Below are positions 1 to 7,459 of a DNA stretch of 64,000 bases, piece by piece. The stretch lies in NCBI RefSeq assembly GCF_014203755.1, contig NZ_JACHJS010000001.1, positions 806,001 through 870,000 on the forward strand, in the 5' to 3' direction. The stretch is from Saccharothrix violaceirubra (GTDB lineage Bacteria > Actinomycetota > Actinomycetes > Mycobacteriales > Pseudonocardiaceae). A model generated the notes under the pieces. The model did not search any database, was not told the origin of the DNA, and saw only the letters and a program-made list of their open reading frames with translations. The position numbers and the translations under genes were made by a program. Within the stretch, counting starts at the first letter, position 1; every line of letters starts with the position of its first letter.

Positions 1-180
1 CGTCGGACAGCTAAGAGCGGCATACGCGACAAGGTACGCGCGAAGTGGAATGCGCAGGACGGAAATGCGCACACCGGCGGCGGAATAAGATTTGTGTGAA
101 ACGGATTGTCGGCGGACGGGTCGAGGCCGGTGAGTTCGACGGACGCGGTCCACAGGTCGGCGGCGAGCGCGGTGCCGACC
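1..180 (-). pseudogene. C-terminal fragment of a short-chain dehydrogenase
   Basis: Reading leftward from about base 179, one frame encodes AADLWTASVELTGLDPSAD, which resembles the C-terminal tail of SDR oxidoreductases (pattern LWelSxeltGl). Nothing of the Rossmann fold or the catalytic region is present, and the frame stays open to the left edge with no stop where the family would end. The fragment stops where a TetR fragment on the other strand begins. I infer a remnant; with so few residues the family call is tentative. Confidence 0.35.
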
Positions 181-181
181 A

Positions 182-496
182 AACACCCTGTGGGACTTCC
201 TGGCCACGCGCGGACCGTTCGCGCCCGCACCCGACCCCCGGACGCGCCGGATCACCGCGCTCGTGGTCGCCACACCGGCGCTGCGGAACTACGCCAGGAC
301 ACTGTGGACGGGCTGCGAGACGACGCTCGCGCACGTCATCGCCGAGCAGACCGGCCGTGCCGCCGACGACCTGTCCCTGCGCCTGCTCGTCCGCTACGTC
401 CTGGAGATCCCCGACCTCGCCGGCACCGAACCGGACCCGACAGCCGCGCTCGACACCGCCTTCGCCCACCTCGGTCGCGGCTGGCCGGACCTGTAG
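182..496 (+). pseudogene. C-terminal remnant of a TetR-family repressor
   Basis: The frame from base 182 reads NTLWDFLATRGPFAP and continues through ALRNYARTLWTGCETTLAHV and LSLRLLVRYVLEI to a stop at 496. This looks like the all-helical ligand-binding half of a TetR regulator (about 100 residues of a usual 190-200). The N-terminal helix-turn-helix is missing: upstream of 182 the sequence switches to the antisense SDR fragment. A GTG at 263 could start a 77-residue product but has no convincing ribosome site. Probably non-functional. Confidence 0.45.
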
Positions 497-559
497 CGCG
501 CACCCCTTTACCTGCGCATGGCCGCCCGGCCGCCGCCGGTCGGTTGCTAACGTGGCGCG

Positions 560-2209
560 GTGTCTGAGCGAGAGCACACCGGACGGATCCTCGACGGCCG
601 GTTCGAGCTGCTGGGTCGACTGGGCAGCGGCGGCATGGGGACGGTGTGGCGTGCCCTCGACCTGGGGCTGCACCGCGAGGTGGCCATCAAGGAGGTCCGG
701 CCCGCCGACGCGGACCAGATCGAGAGCAACCCCGCGATGGCCGCGCAGCTGCGCGAACGTGTGCTGCGCGAGTCTCGTGCGCTCGCCCGGCTGCAGCACC
801 CGAACGTCGTGTCGATCTACCAGATCATCGAGTCGCCCGACTCGCCGTACCCGTGGATCGTCATGGAGCTGGTCCGCGGCACGTCCCTGGACGCGCGGCT
901 GAGGGAAGGCGTCCTCACCCCGGCCGAGGCGGCGAGGCTCGGGCGCGACGTGCTCGCGGCGTTGCGCTCGGCGCACTCGGCGGGCGTGATGCACCGCGAC
1001 GTCAAGCCCGGCAACGTGCTGCTGCGGACCGACGGCAGCGCCGTGCTCACGGACTTCGGCATCGCCGCCCTGCACGGCTCGACCCAGCTCACCGCGACCG
1101 GCGACGTGATCGGGTCCCCGGAGTACATCGCGCCGGAACGGCTGCGTGGCGACGAGACGCAGACCGCGTCGGACCTGTGGTCGCTCGCGATGCTGCTGTA
1201 CGTCGCCGTCGAGGGCATCCACCCGATGCGCCGGGCGACCACGATGGCGACCCTCGCCGCCGTCATGACCGAACCCGTCCCGCCGCCGCGCCGCGCGGGC
1301 GCCCTGGCACCGGCGCTCAACGCGGCGTTGCGCGCCGACCCCGCCGGCCGGCCGACCGGCGACGTGCTCGACCAGATGTTCGCGGCGGCCGAACGCGACC
1401 AGGCACCGCCCCTCGGCCCGCCCACCCCGGCGGGGTTCCCGTTCCCCGGGCCGCCGAGCGGACCCCAGCAGCCCCAGTACGCCCAGTGGCCGTCCGGTCC
1501 GACCTCGAGACCGAGCATCCACCCGCCGTCCTACCCGACGCCGGTGCCGCAGACGCCCAAGCGGCGGACGGGTTCCGTGGTGTTCTCGCTGATCGGCGTG
1601 ATCGCGGTCGTCGCGGCCACGCTGCTGGTGATCAAGCTGGTCGAGGGCAAGGGGACGGACAACGGCGCGAACCCGTCGACCGGGTCGACCGCCGCCCCGC
1701 AGAACGGCGGCCGGACGGACGTCGCCCTGCCCACCGGCCCCAAGACCACGGCCGCCACGCCCGCGAAGGACGACCTGCTCACGCCGGCCGGCGCCCGCAA
1801 GGTCGTCGAAGCGCTGAGCAAGGTCATGGGCGGCACCAAGGTCACCGACCTGACGCTGTGGTCGGAACGCGCGTCGGCCGTGGCCCCGACGGCGGCGGTC
1901 GAGAACGGCTACGACAATTTCGCGTACTCGAACGGCAAGGCCACCAGGCAGGGCCCGAAGGGGGTGGACGCCGACGAGGTGACGCTCGACCTGAACGACG
2001 TGAACTGGGACGCCCTGCCCGCGCTGTTCGACCAGGCGAACAAGGAGCTGAACGTCCCCAATCCCACCATGCGCTACGTCATCATCGACACCGGCCTGAT
2101 CGACAAGATCGCGACGGTCCGGGTCTACCTGGCCAACGAGTACGGCGGCGGCTACCTGCGGGCCAACCTCAAGGGCGAGGTGGAGAAGGTCTACCCGCTC
2201 GGCAAATGA
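560..2209 (+). CDS. membrane-anchored Hanks-type serine/threonine protein kinase
   Basis: The 549-residue protein phosphorylates Ser/Thr residues at the cytoplasmic membrane. The kinase domain spans about residues 10-270: glycine loop GRLGSGGMGTVW, catalytic-site Lys in VAIKEVRP, catalytic loop MHRDVKPGNVLL, DFG in LTDFGIA, and an APE-like SPEYIAPERL. A proline-rich linker (about 275-335) leads to one transmembrane helix (about 343-363) and an extracellular domain of roughly 185 residues. That outer part has no PASTA repeats and I do not recognise it; it may sense a ligand. Start GTG at 560 follows the preceding remnant by 63 bases. The gene converges with the NmrA-like gene, 15 bases apart, across a small hairpin. 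Confidence 0.93.
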   Translation: MSEREHTGRILDGRFELLGRLGSGGMGTVWRALDLGLHREVAIKEVRPADADQIESNPAMAAQLRERVLRESRALARLQHPNVVSIYQIIESPDSPYPWIVMELVRGTSLDARLREGVLTPAEAARLGRDVLAALRSAHSAGVMHRDVKPGNVLLRTDGSAVLTDFGIAALHGSTQLTATGDVIGSPEYIAPERLRGDETQTASDLWSLAMLLYVAVEGIHPMRRATTMATLAAVMTEPVPPPRRAGALAPALNAALRADPAGRPTGDVLDQMFAAAERDQAPPLGPPTPAGFPFPGPPSGPQQPQYAQWPSGPTSRPSIHPPSYPTPVPQTPKRRTGSVVFSLIGVIAVVAATLLVIKLVEGKGTDNGANPSTGSTAAPQNGGRTDVALPTGPKTTAATPAKDDLLTPAGARKVVEALSKVMGGTKVTDLTLWSERASAVAPTAAVENGYDNFAYSNGKATRQGPKGVDADEVTLDLNDVNWDALPALFDQANKELNVPNPTMRYVIIDTGLIDKIATVRVYLANEYGGGYLRANLKGEVEKVYPLGK

Positions 2210-2212
2210 GCC

Positions 2213-2226
2213 GACGGAAAGCCGTC
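2213..2226. terminator. short hairpin between convergent genes
   Basis: GACGG and CCGTC pair around a four-base loop exactly between the kinase stop and the stop of the convergent NmrA-like gene. The stem is only 5 bp and lacks a T-run, so a bidirectional terminator is a guess from position. Confidence 0.25.
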
Positions 2227-3067
2227 ACGCCGTGGAGTCGGTCCTGATCGGACCGCCGAACGCCCCCGCGTGCTCGGCCATGAAGTCGTCCAGCCGCCGC
2301 GGCGGACGTCCCAGCAGTCGGGCCACGGTGTCGTTCGGCCGCTCGGGGTGGGTGGTGGCCAGGCGCTGGATCTCCACCACGTGCTCCACCAGCCAGTCCG
2401 GCGCACCACGCAGGTCGGCACGCAGTTCGTCCGGGGTGACGGTGACGCACCGGGTCGGCCGGCCCGCGGCCGTGAGCCGCGCCGCGACCTCCGGGTAGGA
2501 GACCGCCTCGGCGCCGGTGAGCAGGTGCGTCCCGGTGATCCGGCGGGTGAGGGCGGCGACGGCCACGTCCGCCACGTCCCGCGCATCCACCATGTTCAGC
2601 GGCGTGTCGCCGGTCGCGGCCGGGAACCAGCCGACGGCGCGGACGCGCTCGGCGTGGAACAGCAGGTTCTGGAAGAACGCGTACGGCCGCAGGAACGTGT
2701 GCGCGATCCCCGACGCGCGCACCGCCTCCTCCACGCGATGGTGCAGGCGGGCGATCGCGACCGGCGAGTCGGCGGCGGCCGACGGCGCGGACAGCTTCAC
2801 CAGGTGGTCGACGCCCGCGCGGGCGGCCTCGGCGACCACGCCGAGTTCGATGGCCTCCTGGCGCGGTCCGTTGCCCATGGCCAGGAACACGCCGGACACG
2901 CCCGTCAGCGCGGCCCGCAACGGGCCGGGGTCGGCCGCGTCGCCAACGACCTGCTCGACGCCCGGCGGAAGGCCGCCCGGTCGGCGGACGAGGGCCCGGG
3001 TCGGTACGGACAGGGAACGCAGGACGGCACGTCCGGTGGTGCCGGTGCCGCCGATGACGAGGATCAT
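2225..3067 (-). CDS. NAD(P)-binding NmrA-like / NAD-dependent epimerase-type protein
   Basis: A 280-residue Rossmann protein. The N-terminus MILVIGGTGTTGRAVLRSL holds the GxxGxxG dinucleotide-binding motif. No SDR-type YxxxK is evident, as expected for the NmrA/HSCARG branch (atypical SDRs acting as redox sensors or quinone/NmrA-like reductases). ATG 3067 has GAAGGA upstream and overlaps the stop of the upstream membrane-protein gene by four bases (ATGA), so the two are translationally coupled. The divergent LysR gene is the likely regulator of this pair. Substrate unknown. Confidence 0.85.
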   Translation of the reverse strand: MILVIGGTGTTGRAVLRSLSVPTRALVRRPGGLPPGVEQVVGDAADPGPLRAALTGVSGVFLAMGNGPRQEAIELGVVAEAARAGVDHLVKLSAPSAAADSPVAIARLHHRVEEAVRASGIAHTFLRPYAFFQNLLFHAERVRAVGWFPAATGDTPLNMVDARDVADVAVAALTRRITGTHLLTGAEAVSYPEVAARLTAAGRPTRCVTVTPDELRADLRGAPDWLVEHVVEIQRLATTHPERPNDTVARLLGRPPRRLDDFMAEHAGAFGGPIRTDSTA

Positions 3068-3420
3068 GATTCCTTCTTCCGGTAGGTGCGTGCGGCCGTG
3101 ATGACGCCGCCGAGCGCGGCCGACGGCACGGCGTCGAGGAACAGGGTCGGTGCGGCCAGTCCGGTGTGGACCAGGGCGAGGCTCGCCGCGAACGCCAGAC
3201 CGGCGCACAGCACGGCGGCGAGCAGCATGCGGACGACCCGCCGACCGCCGCGTGGCGCGAAGGTGACGGCGAGCGCGGCGAGTGCCGAGGGGACGGCGAT
3301 CGTGGTGAGCGAGGCCGCCGCCAGCCGGTGGTCGTCCAGGGCGAGCGCGCTCGCGTAGCTCATGGCGGCGGGCATGACGTACGCCGGGACGACGTTCGCC
3401 ACCAGGGTTGTTCGGGGCAC
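3064..3420 (-). CDS. small integral membrane protein, NmrA partner
   Basis: A 118-residue hydrophobic protein with about three to four membrane segments: around VVPAYVMPAAMSYASALAL, the LTTIAVPSALAALAVTF stretch, MLLAAVLCAGLAFAASLAL and a weaker C-terminal one. It ends in a short basic tail (TYRKKES). Start GTG 3420 is chosen because AAGGAG lies 8-13 bases upstream; the frame stays open further but that part reads as antisense of the LysR gene. It is first in a two-gene operon, overlapping the NmrA-like start by ATGA. Family not recognised; similar small membrane proteins often accompany NmrA-like genes under LysR control. Confidence 0.7.
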   Translation of the reverse strand: MPRTTLVANVVPAYVMPAAMSYASALALDDHRLAAASLTTIAVPSALAALAVTFAPRGGRRVVRMLLAAVLCAGLAFAASLALVHTGLAAPTLFLDAVPSAALGGVITAARTYRKKES

Positions 3421-3502
3421 GGGTGCGCTCCTTGTTCCGTGGGACGCCTCCGACGCTATGAGCGTTGTCCGAAGTGCACTAGTGACCGGAATCTGAACGG
3501 AC

Positions 3503-3520
3503 TGTTCCGCTGGTGGAACA
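3503..3520. promoter_or_regulatory. inverted repeat at the LysR start (putative operator)
   Basis: TGTTCC and GGAACA form a perfect 6-bp inverted repeat with a 6-base spacer, ending one base before the ATG at 3521. It sits in the 100-base divergent promoter region between the LysR gene and the membrane-protein/NmrA operon. A LysR dimer binding here would block its own translation start region. The role is inferred from position and symmetry. Confidence 0.4.
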
Positions 3521-4393
3521 ATGGTGCCCGTGGAAGAGTTGGGTGACGTCGCGGTCTTCGTCCGCGTGGTCGAGGCGGGGAGCTTCTCCGCCGCCGCGAG
3601 GGTGCTGTGGATGCCGAAGTCGTCCGTGAGCCGCCGGGTGGCCCGACTGGAGAACCGGTTGGGCGTGCGGCTGCTGCACCGCACCACGCGGTCGCTCGCG
3701 CTGACCGACGCCGGACGCGCCTACCACGCGCGGGTCTCGGTGGCGTTGGCCGAACTGGACTCGGCGGCCGGTGCGGCGGCCGACAGCCGGGAGGCGCCAC
3801 GCGGCGTCGTGCGACTGGCCGCGCCACCCGACGTCGGCGCCGAGGTGCTGCCGGAGCTGCTGGCGGCGTTCCTGGCCCGGTACCCGGAGGTGCGCGTGGA
3901 GGTGGCGCTGTCGCCGTCGGCGGACCTGGTGGAGGGCGGGTTCGACCTGGCGTTGCGCGGCGGTGCCGGGGGACGCGGCGCGACCCGCCTCCAGGACACC
4001 CGGTTCCGGCTGTTCGCGTCGCCGGTCTACCTGGCGCGCAAGGGGAATCCGCAGCGACCCGCCGAGCTGGAAGGGCACCTGTGCCTGCGGTTCGGCGACG
4101 TCGACCGGTGGCTGCTGCACGGGCCGCGCGGAGAGGTGTCGGTGGCGGTGACGGGACCGTTGGCGGCCGACGACCTGTCGTTCGTGCGGCGGGCGGCGGT
4201 GGCCGGCGCGGGGATCGCGCTGCTGCCCGAACCGTCCGTGGCACCGGCGGTGCGCGCCGGTCTGCTGGTGCCGTTGCTGCCCGACCACCACGCCGAGGGC
4301 CGGCCCCTGCACCTGGTGGTGCCGTCGGACCGGCACCTGCCGTCCCGGGTGGCCGTGTTGCGGGACTACCTGGTGGCGAACTTCCCCCGGTGA
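3521..4393 (+). CDS. LysR-family transcriptional regulator
   Basis: A 290-residue regulator. The N-terminal winged helix-turn-helix (residues 5-65) has the typical pattern VFVRVVEAGSFSAAARVLWM, SSVSRRVARLENRLGVRLL and HRTTRSLALTDAG. The remaining two thirds form the periplasmic-binding-like effector domain. It is divergently transcribed from the membrane-protein/NmrA operon, so it most likely controls that operon and itself. ATG 3521 is directly preceded by the inverted repeat; GTG 3530 is an alternative start that would leave a short leader. The effector ligand cannot be read from sequence. Confidence 0.92.
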   Translation: MVPVEELGDVAVFVRVVEAGSFSAAARVLWMPKSSVSRRVARLENRLGVRLLHRTTRSLALTDAGRAYHARVSVALAELDSAAGAAADSREAPRGVVRLAAPPDVGAEVLPELLAAFLARYPEVRVEVALSPSADLVEGGFDLALRGGAGGRGATRLQDTRFRLFASPVYLARKGNPQRPAELEGHLCLRFGDVDRWLLHGPRGEVSVAVTGPLAADDLSFVRRAAVAGAGIALLPEPSVAPAVRAGLLVPLLPDHHAEGRPLHLVVPSDRHLPSRVAVLRDYLVANFPR

Positions 4394-4429
4394 GCCGGGA
4401 CTCGGGGAATCCCGTCTCTCCCGGGGAGT

Positions 4430-4870
4430 TCAGGCCGGGACCCAGTGGTCCGTCCGCCGGTGCCGCCCGAGCCCGACCGCGTCGAACTCGTCGACGTGGT
4501 CGCCCTTCACCGCACCGAGCCGCCGAAGGGCCTGCGAGATCGGACTGCCGGCCTCGGGCGTAGGTTCGCCCTCGGCGGCGTGCAACGGACCGAGGACCAC
4601 CTCGCCGAGATGCCACACCTGCGCGTACTGCGTCCCGAGCCCACCGAAGAAGTCCGCGTCGACATGCGCCACCGGACCGTTCGCCGACCACGCCGCCAAC
4701 CTCCCGGCGAACCCGGCCTGCTCCTTCCGGAACCCGGCCTCGAGGACCGGATCGGTCAGGGGCAGCAGCGAAAGACCTTGCCCGAGGTCCACGATCCATG
4801 CATGCTCGACCGAGTCGGCCAGTCCACGCAACGTCTGTCGGTCGGCGATGACCGCTTCCAGGTAGTACAT
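4430..4870 (-). CDS. conserved hypothetical protein
   Basis: A 146-residue soluble protein beginning MYYLEAVIADRQTLRGLAD. It is acidic, has no signal peptide or membrane segment, and I recognise no catalytic motif. The composition resembles small actinobacterial proteins of the 'legume lectin/ SMI-like' hypothetical class, but no family can be assigned. An in-frame ATG at 4879 gives three extra residues; GGGGAG lies too close to that start and at a better distance from 4870. It is divergent from the DUF6959-like gene with overlapping 5' regions. Confidence 0.7.
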   Translation of the reverse strand: MYYLEAVIADRQTLRGLADSVEHAWIVDLGQGLSLLPLTDPVLEAGFRKEQAGFAGRLAAWSANGPVAHVDADFFGGLGTQYAQVWHLGEVVLGPLHAAEGEPTPEAGSPISQALRRLGAVKGDHVDEFDAVGLGRHRRTDHWVPA

Positions 4871-4913
4871 GACCGCCATTCTCCCCTGGCCGCGTCCGTT
4901 CGAGGAGGCAGTG

Positions 4914-5204
4914 GTGACTCTGGGTGTGAAGCTCCTTTCGGTGTCGGGGAACTACGCCGTGGTGCACCTCGACCATCGGAACTTTCCCGCGTTGGCGATC
5001 CAGGGCGATTCGCTGAAGATCCTCCAGGAGGCCGTCGAGGAGTTCGCGGAGTGCTGGGACGGCGGCGACGTCGACGACGCGCGATACGCGTTGGCCGAGG
5101 TGTCCGAGACGATCCGGGGCATGCTCCTGGTGTACCAGGAAGCGGCCCGTGAGCAGGGCTTCGAGCTGCCCTACTTCCCCGGAGGGCGACCCGGCCGGCC
5201 ATGA
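4914..5204 (+). CDS. small conserved protein, DUF6959-like
   Basis: A 96-residue protein starting VTLGVKLLSVSGNYAVVHL and containing FPALAIQGDSLKILQE. This arrangement (LLSVSxNYAVVHL ... FPGxxxQGDSL) matches my recollection of the actinobacterial DUF6959 family, often found near immunity-type genes; function unknown. The start is placed at GTG 4914 (or 4911) because GAGGAGG is at 4902-4908. The reading frame is open to 4869, but that part overlaps the divergent neighbour. Confidence 0.65.
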   Translation: MTLGVKLLSVSGNYAVVHLDHRNFPALAIQGDSLKILQEAVEEFAECWDGGDVDDARYALAEVSETIRGMLLVYQEAAREQGFELPYFPGGRPGRP

Positions 5205-5228
5205 CCGTCCACTTCGGACTCCGGTTGC

Positions 5229-5259
5229 ACGGCACCGGCGCTCGGGCCGCCGGTGCCGT
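5229..5259. terminator. strong GC hairpin between convergent genes
   Basis: ACGGCACCGGCG pairs perfectly (12 bp) with CGCCGGTGCCGT around a 7-base loop. It lies just after the DUF6959-like stop and just before the stop of the convergent CMD-like gene. No T-run follows, as is usual for actinomycete terminators. It could serve both genes. Confidence 0.65.
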
Positions 5260-5267
5260 ACGTCCGG

Positions 5268-5741
5268 TCAGGTGCCCGGACCCCAGGTCGTCCCGGCCGG
5301 CTCCTTGATCACGTTGTTGACGGTGTTGAACAGGTTCCCGGTGGCGATCCACAGGATCAGCACCGCGCGCTGCCGTTCGTCGTAGTGCGCGACGACCTCG
5401 TCCCACAACGCGTCGGAAACGGCGTCCGACGACCGGTCGTTCATCCGCGCGACGGACTCGGCCAGCGCCAACGCCACCCGCTCGGCCGCGGAGAAGAACG
5501 GCGACCCGCGCCAAGCCGCCACCGCGGCCAACCGGTCGTCGTCCACACCGGCCTTCCTGGCCTCCACGACGTCCGCGTGCAGACAGGCACTGCCGCCGTT
5601 GACCTGGCTGCCCCGCACGGCGGCCGGCATCAGGGTCTCCAGCGGCACGACGTCCTGCCGGACGGCCCGCAGCAGAGCCCCGATCGCCTGCCCCGCCTCC
5701 GGGATCACGTAGGCGGGATTGGTCATCCGCGCTCGGCTCAC
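5268..5741 (-). CDS. carboxymuconolactone decarboxylase (CMD/AhpD-like) family protein
   Basis: A 157-residue all-helical CMD-fold protein. The family signature QxNGCxxCxxxH appears here as SQVNGGSACLHADV, so the first cysteine of the CxxC redox pair is glycine while the second remains. AhpD-type disulfide reductase activity is therefore unlikely; a one-cysteine or non-redox role is possible. GTG 5741 aligns its N-terminus with the neighbouring paralogue. It is the third gene of an operon with a serine hydrolase and a second CMD protein, one base after the latter's stop. The operon lies opposite an ECF41 sigma gene, a known pairing for CMD proteins. Confidence 0.85.
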   Translation of the reverse strand: MSRARMTNPAYVIPEAGQAIGALLRAVRQDVVPLETLMPAAVRGSQVNGGSACLHADVVEARKAGVDDDRLAAVAAWRGSPFFSAAERVALALAESVARMNDRSSDAVSDALWDEVVAHYDERQRAVLILWIATGNLFNTVNNVIKEPAGTTWGPGT

Positions 5742-5742
5742 C

Positions 5743-6219
5743 TCAGTCCCGCCACTGCTCGGCGGCCGACACCCCGGGAACCGGCTTGCCGATCAGCGCG
5801 AGCGGGGTGAAGAAGCCGACCTGGCCGATCACCACGGCGAGGGTGGCGAGTGCCTGGTCGTCGTAGTGCTCGGACGCCTGGGCGTACAGCTCGTCGGAAA
5901 CCCTTTCGCCGTAAGGGTTCGGCGTGAGCACGGCCTCGACGAGCGCCAGCGCGACCCGTTCGGCGGCGGTGAAGGACGACGTGTCACGCCACGACGCCAC
6001 GGCCGTGATGCGGTCCTCGTCCTCCCCGGCCTTGCGGAGGTTCCCGGTGTGCAGGACGGTCAGGTAGGTGCTGCCGACGATCTGCCCGGCACGCAACTGC
6101 ACCAGGCCGATGGTGACCTGGGGGATCGAACCGTTCCCCGTCGCCTTGAACAGGGCGCCGCCGATCTGCCCCAGTTCGGGGACGAGCCGGGCGGGGTTGG
6201 GCAGGCGGGAAATGCTCAT
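5743..6219 (-). CDS. CMD/AhpD-like protein lacking both redox cysteines
   Basis: A 158-residue CMD-fold protein closely related to its downstream neighbour (both begin MSxxR..NPA.x.P E.GQ). The site equivalent to NGCSAC reads AGQIVGSTYLTVLH: both cysteines are gone, while the following histidine remains. It may be a structural partner of the one-cysteine paralogue, since CMD proteins are usually hexamers. The ATG at 6219 overlaps the stop of the serine hydrolase by four bases, so it is translationally coupled. Expression probably depends on the ECF41-type promoter at 7378-7404. Confidence 0.85.
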   Translation of the reverse strand: MSISRLPNPARLVPELGQIGGALFKATGNGSIPQVTIGLVQLRAGQIVGSTYLTVLHTGNLRKAGEDEDRITAVASWRDTSSFTAAERVALALVEAVLTPNPYGERVSDELYAQASEHYDDQALATLAVVIGQVGFFTPLALIGKPVPGVSAAEQWRD

Positions 6220-7352
6220 GGGTAGACCTTTCCGTTGTCGTCTACTGCGCCGACGGCCGCGCGGTGGACCGCGGCGACCAGCCGGTCGTGTTCGGGGTAG
6301 GACCAGTCGACGGAGAACCGGCGCCGGACGTAGCCGAAAGCGATGCCGGAGAGCGGGTCGGCGAACGCCTCCGAGCCTGCGGAACCGTTGTGGCCGAAGG
6401 CGTCCGCACCCAGGAACGGGTAGCGCAGACCCTTCGCCTGGAACCCGAGCGCGTACTGGCCGGTGCCGGTGACCAGATCGCGGCCGGTGGAGTGGAGCGT
6501 GGTGAACTCGCCGAGGGTCTCGGGTCCGAGCAGCGGCCCGAAGGTGGCGGCGGCGTACATCGCGGCCAGCCCACGCGCGTTGCCCACGCCGCCGGCGGAA
6601 GCCTGGCCGAGCGCACGCACGCGTCGGGTGTTCAGGAAGGCCACCTGGTCCAAGCCGAACCCGTAGCCCATCCCGACGATGCTGTACGGGCTCGGCAGGG
6701 TGGCCAGGAACGCGGTGAGTTCCGCCGGACTCGCCGAACCCGGGAGCACGTCGAGGTAGCGCTCCTCCAACGCTTCGGGCAGCCCGAGGTACAGGTCCAG
6801 CCCGTAAGGCGCGCGTATCCGTTCCTCGTAGTGCTCCTGGAGCGACCGTCCGGTGGCGAGGCGCACCACCTCGCCGACGATCGCGAACGTCACGAACCCG
6901 CCGTAGCCGTAGGCCGTGCCCGGCCGCCAGTACGGGCGCCGGTCCGCGAGCCGGCGGGCGGTCTCGCGGTCGTCGGCGAGTTCGTCGGCGCTCAGGCCGC
7001 CGATCAGGCCCGAACGGTGGGTGAGGACGTCCCGCAGCGTGATCCGGCCCTTGCCCGCCGCGGCGAACCGCGGCCAGTAGTGGGCGACGGGCAGGTCCAG
7101 CTCCAGCACGCCGTCCTGCACGAGCACTGCGACCACCAGGGCCGTGGCCCCCTTGGTCGAGGAATAGACACCCGTCAGGGAGTCACCGGCCACGTCGCCG
7201 GTCCACAGGTCGACCACGCGCCGGCCATGCAGGTGGACGGCCAGTTGCGCGTCCTGGGCCACGGCGGCGAACTCGTCCCGTACGGCCTCGAACCCGTGGG
7301 CGACCGTCCCGTGGACCTCGCTGTCGCTCATCGTCGGCGCTGCTCCGATCAT
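6216..7352 (-). CDS. serine hydrolase of the beta-lactamase/EstB family
   Basis: A 378-residue class-C beta-lactamase-like fold without a signal peptide, so probably a cytoplasmic esterase or amidase. The nucleophile motif SxxK is SSTK in TGVYSSTKGATAL (about residue 87). RDVLTHRSGL follows, with GTAYGYGGFVTFAIVGEVV as the YxN-like region and FGHNGSAGSEAF as the KTG-like HNG box. ATG 7352 lies about 20 bases from the predicted transcription start of the ECF41-type promoter; ATG 7331 (MSDSEVHG) is an alternative. It is the first gene of the hydrolase-CMD-CMD operon and likely part of the same sigma regulon. Confidence 0.88.
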   Translation of the reverse strand: MIGAAPTMSDSEVHGTVAHGFEAVRDEFAAVAQDAQLAVHLHGRRVVDLWTGDVAGDSLTGVYSSTKGATALVVAVLVQDGVLELDLPVAHYWPRFAAAGKGRITLRDVLTHRSGLIGGLSADELADDRETARRLADRRPYWRPGTAYGYGGFVTFAIVGEVVRLATGRSLQEHYEERIRAPYGLDLYLGLPEALEERYLDVLPGSASPAELTAFLATLPSPYSIVGMGYGFGLDQVAFLNTRRVRALGQASAGGVGNARGLAAMYAAATFGPLLGPETLGEFTTLHSTGRDLVTGTGQYALGFQAKGLRYPFLGADAFGHNGSAGSEAFADPLSGIAFGYVRRRFSVDWSYPEHDRLVAAVHRAAVGAVDDNGKVYP

Positions 7353-7377
7353 CGTCTCGGCGATCCTTCGCAGCCCT

Positions 7378-7404
7378 GACGCACGGACCGCCGAGAATGT
7401 GACC
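7378..7404 (-). promoter_or_regulatory. ECF41-type promoter of the hydrolase-CMD operon
   Basis: Reading the minus strand, GGTCACA (7404-7398) is followed after exactly 16 bases by CGTC (7381-7378). The motif reported for ECF41 sigma factors is TGTCACA-n16-CGTC. The site lies 26 bases upstream of ATG 7352 and faces the ECF41 gene. One mismatch in the -35 element. Sequence match seen; use by this sigma factor inferred. Confidence 0.75.
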
Positions 7405-7431
7405 GGTCACGTCGCCGACGTCCCGTTCGTC
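7405..7431 (+). promoter_or_regulatory. ECF41-type promoter of the sigma factor gene (autoregulation)
   Basis: On the plus strand GGTCACG (7405-7411) is followed after 16 bases by CGTC (7428-7431), 28 bases before the sigma-factor start. Its -35 element forms the right half of the palindrome GTGACCGGTCAC (7399-7410), whose left half is the -35 element of the divergent promoter. The two promoters thus start back to back from one 12-bp palindrome, suggesting the sigma factor drives both directions. Confidence 0.65.
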
Positions 7432-7459
7432 AAGGGATCGACCGTCGAAAGGACGACCC

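Noticed and set aside
11..1522. Very long open frame on the minus strand opposite the kinase gene (and similar ones at 3456-4976, 36238-38274 and 53103-56633)
   Set aside because: They run antisense to well-supported genes, are Arg/Pro/Gly-rich without any domain, and are explained by high third-position GC.
3421..3520. A third ECF41-type promoter before the membrane-protein/NmrA operon (GGTCAC then CGCT 17 bases on)
   Set aside because: The -10 element has two mismatches and the LysR gene offers a simpler regulator.
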